From the NCBI GenBank assembly GCA_030427145.1, contig JAUHWT010000013.1, positions 1-64,000 on the forward strand: a stretch of DNA of 64,000 bases, in the 5' to 3' direction. The first letter of the stretch is position 1. Every line of letters starts with the position of its first letter. The DNA is from Alphaproteobacteria bacterium. GTDB lineage: Bacteria; Pseudomonadota; Alphaproteobacteria; Rhodobacterales; Rhodobacteraceae. Below, piece by piece: positions 44,531-54,005 of the stretch. The notes beneath the pieces were generated by a model. That model worked only from the letters and a program-made list of their open reading frames with translations. It was not told the origin of the DNA and did not search any database. Position numbers and translations under genes: made by a program.

Positions 44531-45499
44531 TCAGGTGTCGGCTGCGTGCTTTTCGAGCAGCAGTTCGGCGGTGAGGTCGTCGGTCACCAAGGTGTCCACG
44601 AGGCCGCGGCGGCAGGCGGCGGCGATGATGTCGACCTTGTGGGGACCGGCGGCGGCCATGATCTTCTCGGGCACCTGCTGCACCTGTTCGAGGAGCATGC
44701 CGATGGTTCGGTCGTCCACCTCGCGGGATACGGGTGTGCCGTCGCGGGTTAGGAACTGGCCGAGCACGTCGCCGATGGCACCGGCGGCGATCAGGCCCTC
44801 AGGGGTGAGTTCACGGGGCAGTCCATGGGATACGAGGAACGATTTGTGCGAGACGTTGGAGCAGGTCAGAAGCACGGCGTCGAGGGACTCGAATTTGCGA
44901 AAATGTTCGCTGAGCGAGTACTGCGAGAGGAACAGGTCACGGTCGATGCCCTCGGAGAGGTAAATCGGAGCGGTCAGGATGGAGTAGTGCGCGCCAAGGA
45001 CGTCGGCGAGACCCGATACGACGCCGAAGGAGTTGAAGGTGGAGCCCTTGGCGGTTCCACCGAGGATTGAGACGATTTCCAGGTCCGGGTGGGACTGCCG
45101 CGGGAGCTTGCGGATGGCGGCGTCCAGGGTCAGGCCCCAGGATACGCCGATGGATTTCCAGGCGGCGTTGCGCAGGCGCTCGGTCATGAAGGCCGCGAGC
45201 GCGGCGCCAACGGGGCGGTGGTAATCATAGTCGTTTCGGTTGACCGGGCTGATGATGGCGCCGGTGATGCCGAGCGCGTTTTTCAGGGCGTTCTGCTGCT
45301 CGGAGCGGGCAAGAAACGGCGACTCGATCTGGATTTTCACGAGGCCCAGGGATTTGGCGCGCTGGATGCTCTGGTTGACGCGCAGGCGGGTTACGTTGAG
45401 CATCCGGGCGATTTCCGCCTGGGTCATTTCATTGACGAAGTAATGCCAGCATACCTCCACAAGGAATGCCTCACTGTCCTCAATTGGTTCGCGCGCCAC
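44531..45499 (-). CDS. SorC-family sugar-responsive regulator
   Basis: 322 residues. The N-terminal helix-turn-helix is WHYFVNEMTQAEIARMLNVTRLRVNQSIQRAKSLGLV, and the C-terminal SorC effector fold shows HPDLEIVSILGGTAKGSTF and DEHF-like SEHFRKFESLDAVLLTC. These regulators sense phosphorylated sugars. It is the first gene of the leftward polyol operon and is divergent from the ABC transporter genes, so it is well placed to control both. Confidence 0.9.
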   Translation of the reverse strand: MAREPIEDSEAFLVEVCWHYFVNEMTQAEIARMLNVTRLRVNQSIQRAKSLGLVKIQIESPFLARSEQQNALKNALGITGAIISPVNRNDYDYHRPVGAALAAFMTERLRNAAWKSIGVSWGLTLDAAIRKLPRQSHPDLEIVSILGGTAKGSTFNSFGVVSGLADVLGAHYSILTAPIYLSEGIDRDLFLSQYSLSEHFRKFESLDAVLLTCSNVSHKSFLVSHGLPRELTPEGLIAAGAIGDVLGQFLTRDGTPVSREVDDRTIGMLLEQVQQVPEKIMAAAGPHKVDIIAAACRRGLVDTLVTDDLTAELLLEKHAADT

Positions 45500-45587
45500 G
45501 TGTGTCCTCCCAACCGTGTTGCCTTATCTGACAATCACACGGGTCGGAGCGTGACATGGATTACATATGAATGACAAGATGAACATT

Positions 45588-45599
45588 TGAAAATTTTCA
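45588..45599. promoter_or_regulatory. Palindrome in the sorC/ABC divergent space (candidate operator)
   Basis: TGAAAATTTTCA is a perfect 12-base palindrome in the 215-base space between the SorC gene and the ABC binding-protein gene. The surrounding sequence is unusually AT-rich for this genome and holds related TGAACATTTG and TGAATGACA words. A SorC operator or a promoter region is plausible; no experimental motif was matched. Confidence 0.35.
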
Positions 45600-45714
45600 G
45601 TTGCATGGTGGTGCTTACAGATGCATCCTGAATTCGGAAGGATGCGCGAATCGCTTCGGCCGGCTTCGGTTTGGTCCGCGTGAACGGCCTTCGCAATAAA
45701 CAGGGAGGAAGCAC

Positions 45715-47148
45715 ATGAGCTTTGCACTGAAATTCGGCGCATCCGCGCTGGCCATGAGCGTTGCGGCAACGGCCGCATTCGCGGATGACGCGTTCTGGAA
45801 ACAGGCGGCGGAACCGTACCAGGGCGTGACCCTGAGAGGCGTGACGGAGTCCTCGCCGCCATCGCTTTACATTCGCGAGGTGCTTGCCCCGCAGTTCGAG
45901 GAACTGACCGGCATTCGGGTGGATGTTGAGACGACCTCCTGGGACCAGATGTTCGACAAGGCCATCAAGGACATGGAAGCCGGGACCGGCATCTATGACA
46001 TGGTCTATATCGAGCAGGACATCATCTATTCCTATCTGGCCCGTGATTTCCTCACCGACCTGACGCAGCTGATGGAGGACAATCCCGATCTGGTTGCGCC
46101 GACCTATAGCGAGGACAATTTCACGACCTTCGCGGATTACTTCAAGAATGAGGAAGGCCATCTGTTCGGCGTGCCGATGGAAGCCTTCATCAAGGTCTAT
46201 CTCTACCGCAAGGACCTGTTCGAGGATCCTGACATACAGGCCGCGTTCAAGGAGAAAACCGGACGTGACCTCGTGCCCGCCGCGACCCATGAGGAGTATT
46301 CCGAGATTGCGCAGTTCTTCACGGACTGGGGCAAGGAAAACGACATGGAGCTGTGGGGCACCACGGCACAGGCGCATACCGGTCATGTCGCGTCGTGGTA
46401 CGAGTATGTTGAATCCGTTGCACCCACGTTTGGCGTCTACAACTGGGGCATCAACGCGGATAACAACTACGCCGCCTCGGTTGAGAATGGCGGAACGATG
46501 AACAGCGAGGAGGCCAAGGAGGCGCTGACCTGGTGGCTGTCCATGCGTGATATCGCGCCGCCCGAGTCCGTGCAGTCGACCTGGACCGAGGTTGGTACGA
46601 CCTTCGGTGCGGGACGTGCGGCGCAGGGTCTGGTTTACGGTGAGAATGCCGGCTGGATCGCAGCTGACGAGACCAAGTCCCTCGTGGTCGGCAAGGTTGG
46701 CGTGGCTTTGCCGCCGCTGGCTGATGGCGTCATGGACGAGGTGGAATCCGGCGAGGGTTACATCGGCTACTACGATGGCGGTGCGTTCGGTCTTCCGTCC
46801 ACGTCCAAGCAGAAAGAGGCCGCGGCCCTGTTCCTGCAGTATATCGGTCAGAACGAGGTTCAGCCTGAATGGGCCGTTGCGGCGCCGCGCGTGACCAACA
46901 CCGCGACCTATGACGACCCCAAGGTTCAGGACATGAACGAGGAACTGGGCGGTTACTACGACATGCTCAAGGACAAGGGTTACCTGTTCGCGGGGGCGCC
47001 GGCCTATCCGTTCCACGCGCAGGTTCGTGAGACCGTTGCGCCCACCTTCTACAGCATCCTGACCGGTGATCTGAGCGTAAGCGATGGTCTCGACCAGATG
47101 GCTGCGGAGGCCGAGGCCGTTCTGACGGATCTTGGCTACCGGAACTGA
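45715..47148 (+). CDS. Polyol/sugar ABC transporter binding protein
   Basis: 477 residues with a signal peptide ([23 protein letters not shown]). It belongs to the large family 1 binding proteins: [44 protein letters not shown] and a later [39 protein letters not shown] precedes the ATG. The associated dehydrogenases and SorC regulator suggest a sugar alcohol as ligand. It is the first gene of the rightward transporter operon. Confidence 0.9.
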   Translation: MSFALKFGASALAMSVAATAAFADDAFWKQAAEPYQGVTLRGVTESSPPSLYIREVLAPQFEELTGIRVDVETTSWDQMFDKAIKDMEAGTGIYDMVYIEQDIIYSYLARDFLTDLTQLMEDNPDLVAPTYSEDNFTTFADYFKNEEGHLFGVPMEAFIKVYLYRKDLFEDPDIQAAFKEKTGRDLVPAATHEEYSEIAQFFTDWGKENDMELWGTTAQAHTGHVASWYEYVESVAPTFGVYNWGINADNNYAASVENGGTMNSEEAKEALTWWLSMRDIAPPESVQSTWTEVGTTFGAGRAAQGLVYGENAGWIAADETKSLVVGKVGVALPPLADGVMDEVESGEGYIGYYDGGAFGLPSTSKQKEAAALFLQYIGQNEVQPEWAVAAPRVTNTATYDDPKVQDMNEELGGYYDMLKDKGYLFAGAPAYPFHAQVRETVAPTFYSILTGDLSVSDGLDQMAAEAEAVLTDLGYRN

Positions 47149-47271
47149 CGGGGCGCGTTTCGTCCAAATGACTTGGGGTCGTCGCCTTTGACGGCGGCGG
47201 CCCGACCATAAAAACCGGGTCGGCCTGCGGGTGGCGGGCGAGACCCAGAAACAATCCAACACGGGAGGGTT

Positions 47272-48153
47272 ATGATGCAGTCCAACAGGCTTGGCTGGAT
47301 TCTGCTGGCACCGACGCTGGTAATCCTGTTTTTCTTCGGCGTCCTGCCCTTCATTTACGTCGTTTATGTCTCGTTCCATCAGTGGAACCCGTTCGCGGCA
47401 AATCCGGAGATGATTTTCAACGGCGCGGACAACTTCCGCCGGATCGTCTTTGACGCGGAGTTTCTGAATTCCGTTGGCGTCACGGTGGCTTTCGTGTTCT
47501 TCGCGGTGCTCTCGGAGTTGATCGTGGGATATTTCCTGGCGCAGGCCTTTATGAAGGATTTTCCGGGCAAGGCGTTTTTCCGGACCATTCATACGCTTCC
47601 CCTGATTATGGCACCGATCATTGTGGGATCGGTCTGGAAGCTGATGACCACGCCCTCCATCGGGATCATTCCCCATTACCTCGACGAGTGGTTTGGCATC
47701 ACGATGAATATTGGCACATCGGCCCCGGCCGCGTTTGCCACCATTGTCATCATGGATGTCTGGCACTGGACGCCGCTGGTGACGCTGACGCTGATTGCGG
47801 CACTGGTCTCGCTCCCGGCGGACCCGTTTGAGCAGGCGCAGATTGATGGCGCGAACAGCCGTCAGATTTTCTGGCACATCACCCTGCCAATGATCATGCC
47901 TGCGGTTGTGGCCACGGTGTTTATCCGGCTGATGGATGCGCTGCGCACGGTGGATGAGGTCTGGATGCTGACCGGTGGGGGGCCTGGATCGGCCACGAGG
48001 TTTGTGGGCGTTCACATTTTCAAGGAAGTGTTCCCGAAGACAAATTACGGTTACGGATCAACGATTTCGGTGATCGTTCTTTACCTGACCATTGTTGCGT
48101 GCTGGCTGCTTTACGTGACCATGCTCGCGCCGCGTAACACGAAGGAGGACTGA
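47272..48153 (+). CDS. Polyol/sugar ABC transporter permease 1
   Basis: 293 residues with six helices, MalF/UgpA-like. The EAA coupling loop is DPFEQAQIDGANSRQIFWHITLPMIMP. GGGAGGG lies just before two successive ATG codons; either could start translation. It follows the binding-protein gene by 123 bases and precedes the second permease by four. Confidence 0.92.
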   Translation: MMQSNRLGWILLAPTLVILFFFGVLPFIYVVYVSFHQWNPFAANPEMIFNGADNFRRIVFDAEFLNSVGVTVAFVFFAVLSELIVGYFLAQAFMKDFPGKAFFRTIHTLPLIMAPIIVGSVWKLMTTPSIGIIPHYLDEWFGITMNIGTSAPAAFATIVIMDVWHWTPLVTLTLIAALVSLPADPFEQAQIDGANSRQIFWHITLPMIMPAVVATVFIRLMDALRTVDEVWMLTGGGPGSATRFVGVHIFKEVFPKTNYGYGSTISVIVLYLTIVACWLLYVTMLAPRNTKED

Positions 48154-48157
48154 GGTT

Positions 48158-48994
48158 ATGAAAAAACAAAGTCCCATTATCGGTCTGGTTTTCTGGATCC
48201 TTGTCAGCTTCCTGACGCTGTTTCCGATTTACTGGCTCTTCGTCATTTCCGTGAAACCGGCGGTGCAGCTGTTCAGCACGCCGGATGTGATCCTGAGCGA
48301 TCCCTACTGGGGGAACTATGCCAAGGTCTGGGGTGACCGGCTGCTGCGCAGTTACATGGTCAACTCGCTGATCATTTCGAGCGGCAACGCAATCCTGTGT
48401 ACGGTGCTCGGCTTCTTTGCCTGTTATGCCCTGTCGCGGTTCAACATGAGCGGCAAGGAGTCGATCTTCTTCTGGACGATCACCAACCGTATGGCGCCGC
48501 CGGCGGTGTTCCTTCTGCCGCTGTTCCTGCTGATGACGCAGGTCTATGCGGTTGGGGAGTGGCGGCTTCTGGATACGCGGATCGGGATGATTTTGGTGTA
48601 CTGCACCTTCAACCTGCCGTTTGCAATCTGGACGTTGCGGCCAACGGTGGATGGTATTCCGAAAGAACTGGATGAGGCGGCGTTTGTGGACGGGGCAAGC
48701 CCGTGGAAGGTCATCACTGAGGTGGTGTTCCCGCTTTGCCGGCCTGGGCTTGCCGTGACGCTGATCCTGACATGGGTGTTTGCGTGGAACGAGTATCTGC
48801 TGGCGGCGACGCTGACCAATTTCAATGCGCGCACACTGACTACCGGCCTGTCTGAGTATGTGACCACAACCGGTACGGAGTGGGGCATCATGGCGACGAT
48901 TTCGGTCTTTACTCTCATTCCTGCGCTGATCGTGTTTGGCATGGTGCAGCGGCATATCGTGGCCGGACTGACCTTCGGTGCGGTGAAAGGATAG
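48158..48994 (+). CDS. Polyol/sugar ABC transporter permease 2
   Basis: 278 residues with six helices, MalG/UgpE-like. The EAA loop is KELDEAAFVDGASPWKVITEVVFPL. It forms the channel with the preceding permease. It is four bases behind permease 1 and four bases ahead of a small membrane-protein gene. Confidence 0.92.
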   Translation: MKKQSPIIGLVFWILVSFLTLFPIYWLFVISVKPAVQLFSTPDVILSDPYWGNYAKVWGDRLLRSYMVNSLIISSGNAILCTVLGFFACYALSRFNMSGKESIFFWTITNRMAPPAVFLLPLFLLMTQVYAVGEWRLLDTRIGMILVYCTFNLPFAIWTLRPTVDGIPKELDEAAFVDGASPWKVITEVVFPLCRPGLAVTLILTWVFAWNEYLLAATLTNFNARTLTTGLSEYVTTTGTEWGIMATISVFTLIPALIVFGMVQRHIVAGLTFGAVKG

Positions 48995-48998
48995 GGAA

Positions 48999-49250
48999 AT
49001 GGGTGACACACACGAAACCCCGCTTGCCTCCGCCAGCCTGGAGGAGGACGACACGCTGGAAAGCGCGGGTGAAAAACACGGCTTTCTGCCCATTGAAACT
49101 AACTGGTTCGACCGGCTTTTCATTTCGGTCGTGATCTGGGTGGCGCTGTCCCTGTTCTGGTTTCGCTTCGTGGAACCGCTGGGGCTGTCGATCTGGATTT
49201 CAAATGCCATAGCAGTTGTGTTGGCGATTTTTATCGTCAGGAAAGGATAA
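48999..49250 (+). CDS. Small two-helix membrane protein in the polyol ABC operon
   Basis: 83 residues. An acidic N-terminal half (about 1-38, including [13 protein letters not shown]) precedes two hydrophobic helices: about 41-58 ([15 protein letters not shown]) and 64-80 ([15 protein letters not shown]), ending RKG. AGGGAAAT precedes the ATG. Spacing of four bases to each neighbour shows it is translated with the transporter. Function is unknown; DUF2160-type small membrane proteins occur in some glycerol/polyol ABC operons, but the match is by context only. Confidence 0.8.
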   Translation: MGDTHETPLASASLEEDDTLESAGEKHGFLPIETNWFDRLFISVVIWVALSLFWFRFVEPLGLSIWISNAIAVVLAIFIVRKG

Positions 49251-49254
49251 GCGG

Positions 49255-50307
49255 ATGAAGTCTCTCGTTCTGGAAAAGAAGGATGCGCTGTCCCTTCGCG
49301 ATTTCCCCGGGATCGACCGCGAGGAGGAGATTCTCGGCCCGCGCGACGTGCGCATCAAGCTGCACACGGTGGGGATCTGTGGCTCGGACGTGCATTACTA
49401 CACCCATGGGCGCATCGGGTCGTTTGTGGTCAATGAACCGATGATCCTGGGTCATGAGGCGTCGGGAATTGTGATCGAGACCGGGTCGGAGGTTTCGACG
49501 CTGAAAGAGGGCGACCGGGTCTGCATGGAGCCGGGCATTCCTGATCCGAACAGCAGAGCGACGCGGATGGGTATGTATAACGTTGATCCCGCCGTGCGAT
49601 TCTGGGCGACGCCGCCGGTGCATGGAATTTTGCGGCCGACCTGTGTGCATCCCGAGGCGTTTACCTTCAAGCTGCCCGACGATGTGAGTTTTGCCGAGGC
49701 CGCGATGGTGGAGCCGTTGGCCGTCGGGGTTCATGCCGCAACGAAGGCACGGATCAAGCCGGGGGATATTGGTGTCGTCATTGGTGCGGGGCCAATTGGG
49801 CTCGTGACCGCGCTGTCGGCGATTGCGGCGGGATGTGCGCGGGTCTACGTGGCCGATCTGGCGGAGAAGAAGCTGGAGATCGCGGCCGGTCTGAGCGGGG
49901 CCATCGTGCCGATCAATGTGACCGGTGAGAGCATTGCGGAGCGGGTTGCGGCCGACACGGATGGCTGGGGCGCGGATGTGGTGTTTGAGGCGACGGGCTC
50001 GCCGAAGGCTGCGGCGGGCGTGTTTGAGCCGCTGGCGCCGGGCGGGTGTGTTGTGATGATCGGTGGGCAGCCGGATCCGATCAGCTACGACGCGGGTGCG
50101 GCGATGGTGCGTGAGGCGCGGGTTGAGAACATCTTCCGCTACGCCCACGTGTTTCCGCGCTGCGTGTCGATGCTGGCCTCCGGCCTGATTGATGTAAAGC
50201 CGCTGATCACGCGCACATTTGAGTTTGATGAGAGCGTGAAGGCGTTTGAGATCGCGGCATCGGCCCCGCCGGCTGACGTGAAGATGCAGATCGAACTGCC
50301 GCAATAG
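49255..50307 (+). CDS. Zinc-type polyol (xylitol/sorbitol-like) dehydrogenase
   Basis: 350 residues of the medium-chain dehydrogenase family. Catalytic zinc ligands are in ICGSDVHYY (Cys) and GHEASG (His-Glu). The Rossmann motif is [16 protein letters not shown]. The loop that holds four structural-zinc cysteines in alcohol dehydrogenases reads [20 protein letters not shown] and lacks them, as in many xylitol dehydrogenases. The ATG at 49255 follows GGAAAGGA. Product would be a ketose for the PfkB kinase. Confidence 0.88.
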   Translation: MKSLVLEKKDALSLRDFPGIDREEEILGPRDVRIKLHTVGICGSDVHYYTHGRIGSFVVNEPMILGHEASGIVIETGSEVSTLKEGDRVCMEPGIPDPNSRATRMGMYNVDPAVRFWATPPVHGILRPTCVHPEAFTFKLPDDVSFAEAAMVEPLAVGVHAATKARIKPGDIGVVIGAGPIGLVTALSAIAAGCARVYVADLAEKKLEIAAGLSGAIVPINVTGESIAERVAADTDGWGADVVFEATGSPKAAAGVFEPLAPGGCVVMIGGQPDPISYDAGAAMVREARVENIFRYAHVFPRCVSMLASGLIDVKPLITRTFEFDESVKAFEIAASAPPADVKMQIELPQ

Positions 50308-50319
50308 GGGGGCAGGCCA

Positions 50320-51381
<1,062 letters not shown>

Positions 51382-51388
51382 TCCCGGT

Positions 51389-52546
51389 TCAGTCTTCGGT
51401 CAGGGCCGCGTGGACGGCCCTGGCAATCACGCGTTCCTCGTCGGTGGGGATGACGAGGACGCGGGTGGGACCGGTGCCGATTTCCGTTTCGCGGTTGGCG
51501 TTGGCCTCGGCATTGATCTCGATGCCGAGGAACTCCAAGCCCTTAACGATGCGTTGCCGGATTGGGGCCGCGTTTTCACCGATGCCGCCGCAAAAGATCA
51601 GCCCGTCGAGGCCACCGAGGACGGCGGCCAGCGCGCCGATTTCGCGGCGGGCGCGGAAGACATAGTAGTCGATGGCCTCGGCCGCGTCGGGACTTTCGGA
51701 TTTCATCAGAGTGCGCATGTCGCTGGAGATGCCGGAGAGGCCCAACAGTCCGCTGCGGTCGTACAGCATTTCGCGGACTTCCTGCGGTGACATGCCGACC
51801 TGTTCAATGAGGTGCAGTACGGCACCCGGGTCAATCTGGCCACAGCGGGTGCCCATTGGCAGGCCGTCAAGCGCGGTGAACCCCATGGTGGAGCCGACAC
51901 TCTGGCCCGCGCGGACCGCACACATGGAGGCCCCGTTACCGAGATGGGCGATGATGATCCGGCCGCGGTGGAGGTCGGGAAAGGCACGTTTGACCTCCCC
52001 GGTGACATAGTCGTAGCTGACCCCGTGAAAGCCGTAGCGGCGCACGCCCTCGTCATAATGCCTGCGGGGAATGGCGAAGGTGTCGTTGACCCAGGGGTGG
52101 CCGCGATGGAATGCGGTATCGAAACAGCCGACCTGGACCGCATCCGGGAACGCGGCTTTCGCGACATGCACGCCCGCGAGGTTGTGGGGCTGGTGCAGGG
52201 GCGCGAGGGGGATGAGGCCGGAAAGGGTTTCGATGACTTCCGGTGTCAGGGTGGCCGGGCCGCAAAAATCGAGCCCGCCGTGCACGATCCGGTGTCCGAC
52301 GCCCGCGATTTCCAGCCCGTCGAGGCTGTCGTGCAGGACTGCCATAACGGCGGAGATGGCGGCGGCATGGGTAGCCGCGGCGACCTCGCGGGTGGTTTTG
52401 TCGCCGTTTTTGCGGAGGATGAGCCGGGCGGTTTTTCCGATCCCGTCAACCTGGCCGGTGAGCAGTTCCTTCGGTTCGGGGGCGTCCGCGTACAGGCCGA
52501 ATTTGAGGGAGGAGGAGCCGGTGTTGAGCGTAAGGATGCCGCGCAT
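51389..52546 (-). CDS. ackA: Acetate kinase
   Basis: 385 residues. Signatures LTLNTGSSSLKFGLY (5-19) and VGCFDTAFHRGHP, plus HLGNGASMCAVRAGQSVGSTMGFTALDGLPMGTRCGQIDPG, are the acetate-kinase hallmarks. It interconverts acetyl phosphate and acetate with ATP. No phosphotransacetylase gene is in the window. In pentose catabolism through phosphoketolase, acetyl phosphate is a direct product, which could explain its place next to the polyol genes; this is inference. It is transcribed toward the ATPase. Confidence 0.95.
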   Translation of the reverse strand: MRGILTLNTGSSSLKFGLYADAPEPKELLTGQVDGIGKTARLILRKNGDKTTREVAAATHAAAISAVMAVLHDSLDGLEIAGVGHRIVHGGLDFCGPATLTPEVIETLSGLIPLAPLHQPHNLAGVHVAKAAFPDAVQVGCFDTAFHRGHPWVNDTFAIPRRHYDEGVRRYGFHGVSYDYVTGEVKRAFPDLHRGRIIIAHLGNGASMCAVRAGQSVGSTMGFTALDGLPMGTRCGQIDPGAVLHLIEQVGMSPQEVREMLYDRSGLLGLSGISSDMRTLMKSESPDAAEAIDYYVFRARREIGALAAVLGGLDGLIFCGGIGENAAPIRQRIVKGLEFLGIEINAEANANRETEIGTGPTRVLVIPTDEERVIARAVHAALTED

Positions 52547-52959
52547 CTGTGAAAACCTGCTGCCCCCGTCGCTTTCCGTGTCGCGGAAGGGAAACCATCC
52601 GGGTGTTCGGGTGTCAACCGGTGTCAGAAAAGGTTCACATGGGGTGGTGAAAATGGTTGGGATTTGGGTAGTTTTTTGGAGTTTTCCCTCCTTATCCGGG
52701 CGTTTGGCGAGGCCCGCATCGTCAGCGTCGCGAACTCTATATTTCTGACAGGGTGTCCGCCGGAGTCACCCCCGTTTGGTTTTAGGTTTCCCGAATAACG
52801 TATGGGTGATCGTCACAATACTTCCGGAAAAAAGCGAGCGAATTCCGGCATTCTGCTGTATGGTCGGAAAAGCGCCGTCGCGGCGCGGTCGGCTTGACCT
52901 TTGTTCCGGCGATCTTCAACCATGGGGTGTGCCGGTATGGTGCCGATGTATGGGGGGAC
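52547..52959. other. Intergenic region between ackA and the AraC-family gene
   Basis: 413 bases between divergent genes. It contains a GCGCCG-TCG-CGGCGC hairpin (52872-52886), without a U-tract, and a TTGACC at 52894 that resembles a -35 element but lacks a good -10. A frame from TTG 52894 runs into the AraC gene in phase and could be a longer start. Nothing else recognisable was seen. Confidence 0.5.
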
Positions 52960-53850
52960 ATGCAGGTGATTACAAAAGGTGAGACAAATCAATATCTTGA
53001 ACATGTAGATACCGGTTGCGTCCCGGGACGGCACGATTTTATGGTTGAAACGCACCGTCCCACGCGGTTCAGGAGGGCGTATCATCACCACCCGTCCGTG
53101 GAGATCAATTTTCTTATCGGCTGCGATATGGAGTATTCCTTTTCAGGAACCTTGGTGCGGGCAGGCCGCCAGAAACTGGTGGTGTTTTGGGGGGCCGTGC
53201 CGCACGGGGTGACGGACGTGCAGGGTTCCGGTTCAATTGTGAATGTGTACCTGTCGCTTGCGCAGCTTCTGAAGTTTGGGCTTCCGGAATTGTTTGTTGA
53301 GACCATTATCAGTGGCGGTATTCTGGCCTCTCGGGAAAGCTGCCACGAGGATGCCCTGATGTTTAACACCTGGGCGCGCGATTACAGCCGGGCGAGCGAT
53401 GATCCCAACTGGCGCAATCTGCTGATCGGGGAAATTGAGATGCGTCTGCGGCGTATGGCGCTGGAGGGCTATGACGTGCTGATGAAAGCGCGGGGCAATG
53501 CGGATGCCAATGTCAGTGGTACCAGCACCATGCGTCATATTGACCAGATGCTGCGGTTTATCGCGGACAATTACGGCAATCCAATCTCCGTGGCACAGGT
53601 GGCGGAACACGTGGACCTTTCTCCATCCTATGCCATGTCCCTGTTCCGGCGGGTGGTGGGCGTGCCGATCAAGGAGCACATTACGCGGATCAGGCTGAGC
53701 CACGCACAGATGCTGCTGGCCCATTCGGACCACAAGATACTGAGCGTGGCGATGGATTCAGGTTTTGGATCCCTGTCGAGCTTTTACGAGGCGTTTCAGG
53801 CCCATCAGCATAAAACCCCTGCTGCCTTCCGCAGGGAGGCGCGGCAATAG
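52960..53850 (+). CDS. AraC-family regulator (MelR-like)
   Basis: 296 residues. An N-terminal cupin-like sensor (HHHPSVEINFLIGCDMEY, AGRQKLVVFWGAVPHGV) precedes two C-terminal helix-turn-helix motifs: ISVAQVAEHVDLSPSYAMSLFRRVVG and ILSVAMDSGFGSLSSFYEAFQAHQ. The ATG at 52960 has a run of G's upstream; an in-phase TTG at 52894 would add 22 residues. It precedes the fused Gfo/Idh/MocA-AKR gene in the same direction and probably regulates it. Confidence 0.87.
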   Translation: MQVITKGETNQYLEHVDTGCVPGRHDFMVETHRPTRFRRAYHHHPSVEINFLIGCDMEYSFSGTLVRAGRQKLVVFWGAVPHGVTDVQGSGSIVNVYLSLAQLLKFGLPELFVETIISGGILASRESCHEDALMFNTWARDYSRASDDPNWRNLLIGEIEMRLRRMALEGYDVLMKARGNADANVSGTSTMRHIDQMLRFIADNYGNPISVAQVAEHVDLSPSYAMSLFRRVVGVPIKEHITRIRLSHAQMLLAHSDHKILSVAMDSGFGSLSSFYEAFQAHQHKTPAAFRREARQ

Positions 53851-54005
53851 CCGTCGTGGACGGACAGGTTTTGTGGATGGTGATTTCCATGTTCGCTGTT
53901 TAGGTTCCAGTGGCCGGGCGTCGTTGACAGCCTGGCGCCGGGATCGGTCTTCTGACGGAGTTCCGGTCAAAACTGAAAAAAATCTATCGTGCAAAGGGAG
54001 TTAAC

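Noticed and set aside
45535-48015. Very long open frame (826 codons) on the minus strand
   Set aside because: It is antisense to the binding-protein and permease genes, rich in Arg/His/Gln, with no recognisable fold. High GC with biased third positions produces such frames.
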